A stretch of 29,212 nucleotides of DNA. Source: DATLNF01 sp046590575. Its GTDB lineage: Bacteria > Actinomycetota > Actinomycetes > BP-191. Positions 24,545-29,212 of this stretch are shown one piece after another. How positions within the stretch are numbered: position 1 is the first letter of the stretch; each line of letters starts with the position of its first letter. Made by a program: the position numbers and the translations under genes. The notes under the pieces were generated by a model, which was not told where the DNA came from, ran no database searches, and saw nothing but the letters and a program-made list of their open reading frames with translations. The stretch spans positions 1-29,212 of the forward strand of contig JBKJUS010000069.1 in assembly GCA_046590575.1 (NCBI GenBank), read 5' to 3'.

Positions 24545-26247
24545 CGCGCCTCCCGAGGTTGCAGGGCGAACCAGATGAAGCCATGGCCCGCGAGGGTCAG
24601 CAGATAGGGCAGCTCGCCGACCAGGGGGAAATGCACCAGGCCGGTGAGTTCGACCGGCATGCAGCCCTGGAACTTCGACAGGTCGAGCTCGACCGGCTGC
24701 GGGAAGCGGGACAGATTGTTGACGCACAGGACCCGGTCGTCGCCGAACTCACGGACGAAGGCGAGCACCGACGGGTTGCTCGTGCCGAGTTCCTCGAAAC
24801 TCCCCATGCCGAAGACGGGGTGCTTTCGCCGCACATCGAGCATCTTGCGGGTCCAGTTCAGCAGCGAGCTCGAAGAACGCATCTGCGCGTCGACGTTGAG
24901 CGCCTGGTAGCCGTAGACGGGGTCCAGGATCAGCGGGAGGTAGAGCCGCTGCGGGTCCGCGGCCGAGAACCCGGCATTACGGTCGGGATTCCACTGCATC
25001 GGCGTCCGCACGCCGTCCCGGTCGCCGAGGTAGATATTGTCGCCCATCTCGATCTCGTCCCCGTAGTACAGCACCGGAGAGCCCGGCAGGGACAGCAGCA
25101 GGCCGGTGAACAACTCGATCTGGTCGCGACTGTTCTCCAGCAGTGGCGCCAGTCGGCGGGCGATGCCGACGTTGGACTTCATCCGCGGGTCCTTGGCGTA
25201 CTCCGCGTACATGTAGTCGCGTTCCTCGTCGGTCACCATCTCAAGGGTCAGCTCGTCGTGGTTGCGCAGGAAAATCCCCCACTGGCAGCCGTCCGGGATC
25301 GCCGGGGTGTTGGCCAGGATCTCCGAGATCGGGTAGCGGGACTCACGGCGGACCGCCATGAACAGCCGCGGCATCAGTGGGAAATGGAAAGCCATCTGGC
25401 ATTCGTCACCGCCCTTGTCGGGGTCACCGAAATACTCGACCACGTCGGCCGGCCACTGGTTCGCCTCGGCGAGCAGGATCCGGTCGGGGTAGAGCGCGTC
25501 GATCTCCCGGCGTACCCGCTTGAGGTAGGCGTGGGTCTCGGGCAGGTTCTCCCCGTTGGTGCCCTCACGCTCGAACAGGTAGGGCACCGCATCGAGCCGG
25601 AACCCGTCGATGCCGAGGTCCATCCAGAACTTCAGCACCTCGATCATCGCGTCGGCGACGGCCGGGTTGTCGTAGTTGAGGTCGGGCTGGTGGCTGAAAA
25701 ACCGGTGCCAGTAGTACTGCTGACGCACCGGATCCCAGGTCCAGTTGGACTTCTCGGTGTCGACGAAGATGATCCGCGCCTCGCTGTACGGCTCGTCGGT
25801 GTCGGACCAGACGTAATAGTCGCCGTAGGGGCCGGTCGGATCGTCCCGGGACGCCTGGAACCACGGGTGCTGGTCGCTCGAGTGGTTCATGACGAGGTCA
25901 GCGATGATGCGCATCCCGCGTTTGTGCGCCTCGTCGACGAGTTGGACGAAGTCGCCCAGGTCGCCGAACTCCGGTAACACCTTCATGAAGTCGCTGATGT
26001 CGTAGCCGCCGTCCCGCAATGGCGACTCATAGATCGGCAGCAGCCAGACGCAATCGATGCCCAGCCACTGTAGGTAGTCCAGTTTGCCGGTCAGGCCGCG
26101 GATGTCACCCGTGCCGTCGCCGTTGCTGTCGGCGAATCCGCGGATCAGGACTTCGTAGAAGACCGCCCGCTTGAACCACAGTGGGTCGCGTGACTGCTCC
26201 AAACTGACCAACTCACCGTGCTCGTAGTCGTGCCCCGGAGAGCTCAC
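24541..26247 (-). CDS. treS: Trehalose synthase (trehalose-maltose isomerase, GH13)
   Basis: TreS interconverts trehalose and maltose and here supplies maltose to the kinase. The 568-residue protein has the characteristic start LWFKRAVFYEVLIRGFADSN, then GDIRGLTGKLDYLQWLGID and VMNHSSDQHPWF. Catalytic residues are Asp219 (GFRLDAVPYL), Glu261 (LLAEANQW) and Asp331 (LRNHDELTLEM). LAEANQWP and FLRNHDELTLEMV are TreS hallmarks, distinct from alpha-glucosidases. The length is normal for a TreS without a fused kinase domain; some species carry a TreS-Mak fusion, but here they are separate. The start is GTG 26247, overlapping the glgE stop as GTGA, with no clear ribosome binding site, so translation is probably coupled to glgE. 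Confidence 0.96.
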   Translation of the reverse strand: MSSPGHDYEHGELVSLEQSRDPLWFKRAVFYEVLIRGFADSNGDGTGDIRGLTGKLDYLQWLGIDCVWLLPIYESPLRDGGYDISDFMKVLPEFGDLGDFVQLVDEAHKRGMRIIADLVMNHSSDQHPWFQASRDDPTGPYGDYYVWSDTDEPYSEARIIFVDTEKSNWTWDPVRQQYYWHRFFSHQPDLNYDNPAVADAMIEVLKFWMDLGIDGFRLDAVPYLFEREGTNGENLPETHAYLKRVRREIDALYPDRILLAEANQWPADVVEYFGDPDKGGDECQMAFHFPLMPRLFMAVRRESRYPISEILANTPAIPDGCQWGIFLRNHDELTLEMVTDEERDYMYAEYAKDPRMKSNVGIARRLAPLLENSRDQIELFTGLLLSLPGSPVLYYGDEIEMGDNIYLGDRDGVRTPMQWNPDRNAGFSAADPQRLYLPLILDPVYGYQALNVDAQMRSSSSLLNWTRKMLDVRRKHPVFGMGSFEELGTSNPSVLAFVREFGDDRVLCVNNLSRFPQPVELDLSKFQGCMPVELTGLVHFPLVGELPYLLTLAGHGFIWFALQPREAR

Positions 26248-28169
26248 CGGCCGACCACGAACACGTGCACGGGCTCGATGAACGGGTCGAGCCGGACATA
26301 GTTGTGGGCCCCCCAGGTGTAGTCCGCGCCGGTCACCTCGTCGTGCACCGGGACGGTGTCCTCCCAGCCGTGTCCGAGCGCCGGCAGATCGAGGTGCACG
26401 GTGGCCTCGCGGGTCCCGTGCGGGTCGAGGTTGACGACGACCAGGACGCAGTCATCCCCGGTCCGTTTGCTGAACGCCAGCACGTCAGGGCTGTCCACGT
26501 CGTGGAACGCGATGTTGTCGAGCCAATGCAGTGTGGGGTGCTCACGGCGGACGCGGTTGAGCATCGTCAGATATGGCGCGAGCGTGTCGGTCCTGGTCCA
26601 GTCCCGCGGCCGCAGCTGGTACTTCTCCGAATCGAGGTATTCCTCCGACCCGGGGCGCACCGCCACGTGCTCGAACAGCTCGTAGCCGGCGTAGACCCCC
26701 CAGGAGGGGGCCAGCAGCGCGGCCAGCGCGGCCCGGATCTTGAACACCGGCGGACCGCCGTACTGCAGTGACGCATGCAGGATGTCGGGGGTGTTCACGA
26801 AGAAATTCGGACGCATGTACGTCGAGGCGGCAGCGAGCTCGAGGGCGTAGTCCTGGAGCTCTTGCTTGCCGACGCGCCAGGTGAAGTATGTGTAGCTCTG
26901 GGTGAAGCCGATCCGGCCGAGCTCGTGCATCATGGCCGGCCGGGTGAAGGCCTCGGCGAGGAACAGCACGTCGGGCTCGGTCGTCTTCACCTCGGCGATC
27001 AGCCACTGCCAGAAGTCCAGCGGCTTGGTGTGCGGATTGTCGACCCGGAAGATCCGCACCCCGTGCGAGGTCCAGTGCCGGACGACGCGCAGGACCTCGG
27101 CGTAGAGCCCGGCCGGGTCGTTGTCGAAGTTCAGCGGGTAGATGTCCTGGTATTTCTTGGGCGGGTTCTCGGCGTAGGCGATCGTGCCGTCCGCCCTGGT
27201 GGTGAACCACTCCGGGTGCTCGGTGGCCCACGGGTGGTCCGGCGCGCACTGCAGGGCGAAGTCCAGCGCGACCTCCATGCCGAGCTCGCGGGTCCGGGCG
27301 ACGAAGGCGTCGAAATCCTCGATCGTGCCGAGCTCCGGGTGGATCGCGTCGTGCCCACCCTCGACCGAACCGATCGCCCAGGGTGAGCCCGGGTCGTCCG
27401 GGCCCGGTGTCAGCGAATTGTTCGGGCCTTTGCGGTTCACCCTGCCGATGGGGTGGATCGGCGGGAGGTAGACGACGTCGAAGCCCATCTCGGCGACCGC
27501 AGGAAGGCGCAGCATCGCGGTCGCGAAGGTGCCGGAGCTGCGGGGGTCGGTCGTCGCCCCCTCGCTGCGCGGGAAGAACTCATACCAGCTGCCGTAGAGC
27601 GCCCGCTCGCGGTCGACCCAGATCGACCGGGTCTCCGACCTGGTCACCAGCTCGCGGAGCGGGAACGGCTCGAGCAGGAGCAGCAGGGCCGGGTCGGTCG
27701 CGACCGCCATCCGCTCGGCCGGCGTCTGCGCCTCGTCGCGCAGGGCGGTGATGACCTGCTGGATCTGCGGCCGCAGCTCGCGCGGCACGCCCTTGACGGC
27801 CCGCTCGAACAGCAGCGCACCCTCCACGAGCATCAGCTCGACGTCGACGCCGGCATCGACCTTCAGCGGCGCGTCGTGCCACCAGGTGCCGAGCGGATCG
27901 CCCCATCCCTCGACGACGAAGGTCCAGCGACCCTCGCGGTCCGGAACGACCGGGACCGACCATACGTCGTTGTCCCCGGGCAGCATCCGCAGCGGGGTCG
28001 CCTTCGCGCCGTCCGGGCGTTTGAGCACGACGCTGGCGCCGACCGCGTCGTGGCCCTCACGGAAGACGACGGCCGACACCGGCACCCGCTGCCCGATGAC
28101 CGCCCGCGCGGGAGACCGTCCGGCCGAGACGGTCGGCCGGACGTCTGTGATCACGATTCTTCCCACCAT
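26244..28169 (-). CDS. glgE: Alpha-1,4-glucan:maltose-1-phosphate maltosyltransferase
   Basis: GlgE adds maltosyl units from alpha-maltose 1-phosphate to the non-reducing end of alpha-glucan. The 641-residue protein starts MVGRIVITDVRPTVSAG; ATG 28169 is supported by a -10 box 7 nt upstream, and an in-frame start at 28229 would only add an Ala/Arg-rich stretch. Residues about 1-190 form the N and spacer domains, including a helical region with RELRPQIQQVITALRD. The barrel carries YGSWYEFFPRS and DVVYLPPIHPIGRVNRKG, both diagnostic for GlgE. Catalytic residues are Asp377 (RVDNPHTKP), Glu406 (LAEAFTRP) and Asp462 (NTPDILHA). It is the first gene of the eight-gene operon. Maltose 1-phosphate build-up is toxic in mycobacteria that lack GlgE, so first position may help keep enzyme levels high. 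Confidence 0.97.
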   Translation of the reverse strand: MVGRIVITDVRPTVSAGRSPARAVIGQRVPVSAVVFREGHDAVGASVVLKRPDGAKATPLRMLPGDNDVWSVPVVPDREGRWTFVVEGWGDPLGTWWHDAPLKVDAGVDVELMLVEGALLFERAVKGVPRELRPQIQQVITALRDEAQTPAERMAVATDPALLLLLEPFPLRELVTRSETRSIWVDRERALYGSWYEFFPRSEGATTDPRSSGTFATAMLRLPAVAEMGFDVVYLPPIHPIGRVNRKGPNNSLTPGPDDPGSPWAIGSVEGGHDAIHPELGTIEDFDAFVARTRELGMEVALDFALQCAPDHPWATEHPEWFTTRADGTIAYAENPPKKYQDIYPLNFDNDPAGLYAEVLRVVRHWTSHGVRIFRVDNPHTKPLDFWQWLIAEVKTTEPDVLFLAEAFTRPAMMHELGRIGFTQSYTYFTWRVGKQELQDYALELAAASTYMRPNFFVNTPDILHASLQYGGPPVFKIRAALAALLAPSWGVYAGYELFEHVAVRPGSEEYLDSEKYQLRPRDWTRTDTLAPYLTMLNRVRREHPTLHWLDNIAFHDVDSPDVLAFSKRTGDDCVLVVVNLDPHGTREATVHLDLPALGHGWEDTVPVHDEVTGADYTWGAHNYVRLDPFIEPVHVFVVGR

Positions 28170-28176
28170 TGTGTCG

Positions 28177-28182
28177 ACCGTA
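28177..28182 (-). promoter_or_regulatory. -10 box TACGGT of the glgE operon, leaderless-type
   Basis: On the minus strand TACGGT (28182 to 28177) ends 7 nt before the glgE ATG at 28169. No Shine-Dalgarno sequence lies between them. It would drive the whole eight-gene operon; no other internal promoter was evident to me. Confidence 0.5.
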
Positions 28183-28236
28183 CCCACGCCGGCGGCCCGC
28201 GAACGCCGGGGGTCCACCGCCGCCGCCACCGGGGGC

Positions 28237-28242
28237 TAGGTT
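28237..28242 (+). promoter_or_regulatory. -10 box TAGGTT of glgP, leaderless-type
   Basis: TAGGTT ends 7 nt before the GTG at 28250, with no ribosome binding site between. It is 54 bp from the glgE -10 box on the other strand, so the two promoters are back to back and could share control elements. Confidence 0.48.
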
Positions 28243-28249
28243 CTGCGTC

Positions 28250-29212
28250 GTGAGAGCTCTCCGAAGGTTCACCGTCCGCCTTGCCCTGCCGGCCCCGCTC
28301 GCGCCGTTGGCGGAGTTGGTAATGAACCTGCGGTGGTCGTGGCACCCGGCATCGCTGGACCTGTTCGCCTCGGTCGACCCGGCGACCTGGCACGACGTCA
28401 ACCAGGACCCGGTGCGGTTGCTCGGGGAGGTCGCCCCGGAGCGGCTCGCCGAATTGGCCACCGACGCGGCATTCCTCGCCAGGTTGCGCGACGCGCACGC
28501 CGACCTGCAGGCCTACCTCACCGAGCCCAAGTGGTATCAGTCGCTGCAGGACGCACCGGTCTCGATCGGCTACTTCTCACCCGAGTTCGGCATCACCGAG
28601 GTGCTGCCGCAGTACTCCGGCGGCCTCGGCATCCTAGCCGGCGACCATCTCAAGTCGGCGTCCGATCTCGGCGTGCCGATCCTGGGGGTCGGCCTGCTCT
28701 ACCGGGCCGGCTACTTCAAGCAGAGCCTCAATCTCGAGGGGTGGCAGCAGGAGCGCTACCCACCGCTGGACCCGCACGGCCTGCCGCTGACCCTGCTCAC
28801 CGGCAGTGACGGGACCCCGCTCAAGATTGCCGTCGGGCTGCCCGAGGGGCGGACGCTCGCCGCGCAGGTCTGGAAGGCCCAAGTCGGCCGGGTGCCGCTG
28901 CTGCTGCTCGACAGCGACATCGAGGACAACGCCCCGGCCGAGCGCCAGGTCACCGACCGGCTCTACGGCGGCGGGTCGGACCATCGCCTGCACCAGGAGA
29001 TGTTGCTCGGCATCGGCGGCGTCCGGGCCATCCGGGCCTACACCACCCTGACCGGCGACCCGGCGCCGGAGGTGTTCCATACCAACGAGGGGCACGCCGG
29101 GTTCCTCGGCCTGGAGCGGATCCGCGAGCTCGTCGGTGATGGCCTGTCCTTCGACGAGGCCCGCGAGGCCGTCCGCGCCCGCACGGTCTTCACCACCCAC
29201 ACCCCGGTGCCG
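28250..29212 (+). CDS. glgP: Alpha-glucan (maltodextrin/glycogen) phosphorylase, N-terminal part
   Basis: The gene runs off the right edge; 321 residues are visible. GlgP releases glucose 1-phosphate from the non-reducing ends of alpha-glucans with phosphate. Residues about 10-105 form the DUF3417 domain seen at the N-terminus of this class (LVMNLRWSWHPAS). The phosphorylase domain begins at residue 108 with YFSPEFGITEVLPQYSGGLG, then AGDHLKSASDLGVP, and reaches HTNEGHAGFLGLERI. The PLP-binding lysine and active site lie beyond the window. GTG 28250 is chosen because of the -10 box 7 nt upstream and because DUF3417 begins shortly after. It is divergent from glgE, so synthesis and breakdown of glucan are encoded side by side. 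Confidence 0.94.
   Translation, partial: MRALRRFTVRLALPAPLAPLAELVMNLRWSWHPASLDLFASVDPATWHDVNQDPVRLLGEVAPERLAELATDAAFLARLRDAHADLQAYLTEPKWYQSLQDAPVSIGYFSPEFGITEVLPQYSGGLGILAGDHLKSASDLGVPILGVGLLYRAGYFKQSLNLEGWQQERYPPLDPHGLPLTLLTGSDGTPLKIAVGLPEGRTLAAQVWKAQVGRVPLLLLDSDIEDNAPAERQVTDRLYGGGSDHRLHQEMLLGIGGVRAIRAYTTLTGDPAPEVFHTNEGHAGFLGLERIRELVGDGLSFDEAREAVRARTVFTTHTPVP

Noticed and set aside
12606..25977. Several 450-600-residue plus-strand frames (12606-14096, 21465-23273, 23240-24607, 24508-25977)
   Set aside because: All lie antisense to well-identified operon genes and have the same biased composition without motifs.
1..29212. CRISPR arrays, tRNA or rRNA genes, phage or integrase genes
   Set aside because: No regularly spaced repeats, cloverleaf-like segments or related coding motifs were seen on either strand.

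Overview
The window comes from a high-GC actinomycete (phylum Actinomycetota). The support is strongly GC-biased codon third positions, frequent GTG starts, a mycothiol-type DinB protein, a DUF222 protein, a GlgE-type alpha-glucan operon, and a promoter style in which a TANNNT -10 box lies 6-7 nt before the start codon (leaderless transcription). I cannot name the genus from sequence alone.

Layout. Positions 1-3195 hold small accessory and housekeeping genes: the N-terminus of a DUF222/HNH-type protein cut by the left edge (minus), an SCO6745/SalK-like protein (plus), a VapBC-type toxin-antitoxin pair (minus), a secreted protein of unknown function (plus) and an unrecognised 136-residue protein (minus). 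Positions 3279-4952 encode the large subunit of an acyl-CoA mutase; its Phe80/Gln198 pair points to isobutyryl-CoA mutase (icmA) rather than methylmalonyl-CoA mutase. Positions 5089-10164 hold an exported subtilisin-like protease with Ig-like and C-terminal accessory domains, a membrane-anchored SpoIID/LytB protein that converges on it with a 29-bp overlap, and a thioredoxin-TPR (CnoX-like) protein.

Positions 10184-12534 contain two fragments that read like parts of one LVIVD-repeat (beta-propeller) protein. Between them sits about 1.8 kb carrying a divergent pair: a small lipoprotein and a maleylpyruvate-isomerase/DinB-family protein. The simplest reading is an old gene broken by insertion; the upstream fragment also carries a frameshift.

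Positions 28169 down to 12531 form the centrepiece, an eight-gene minus-strand operon glgE-treS-mak(pep2)-glgB-glgX-treY-treZ-malQ. Every junction is a 4-bp overlap, an 11-bp overlap, a 9-nt gap or a direct TAG|ATG abutment. glgP is transcribed divergently from an 80-bp intergenic region and runs off the right edge.

Together these genes encode both directions of the trehalose/alpha-glucan cycle. TreS converts trehalose to maltose, Mak makes maltose 1-phosphate, GlgE polymerises it and GlgB branches it. GlgX debranches the glucan, and TreY plus TreZ release trehalose from the linear chains. MalQ and GlgP recycle maltodextrins. All enzymes keep their recognisable catalytic residues. Each enzyme is a known family; what stands out is the packaging of all of them in one tightly coupled unit. 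I found no CRISPR array, rRNA, tRNA, integrase or transposase.
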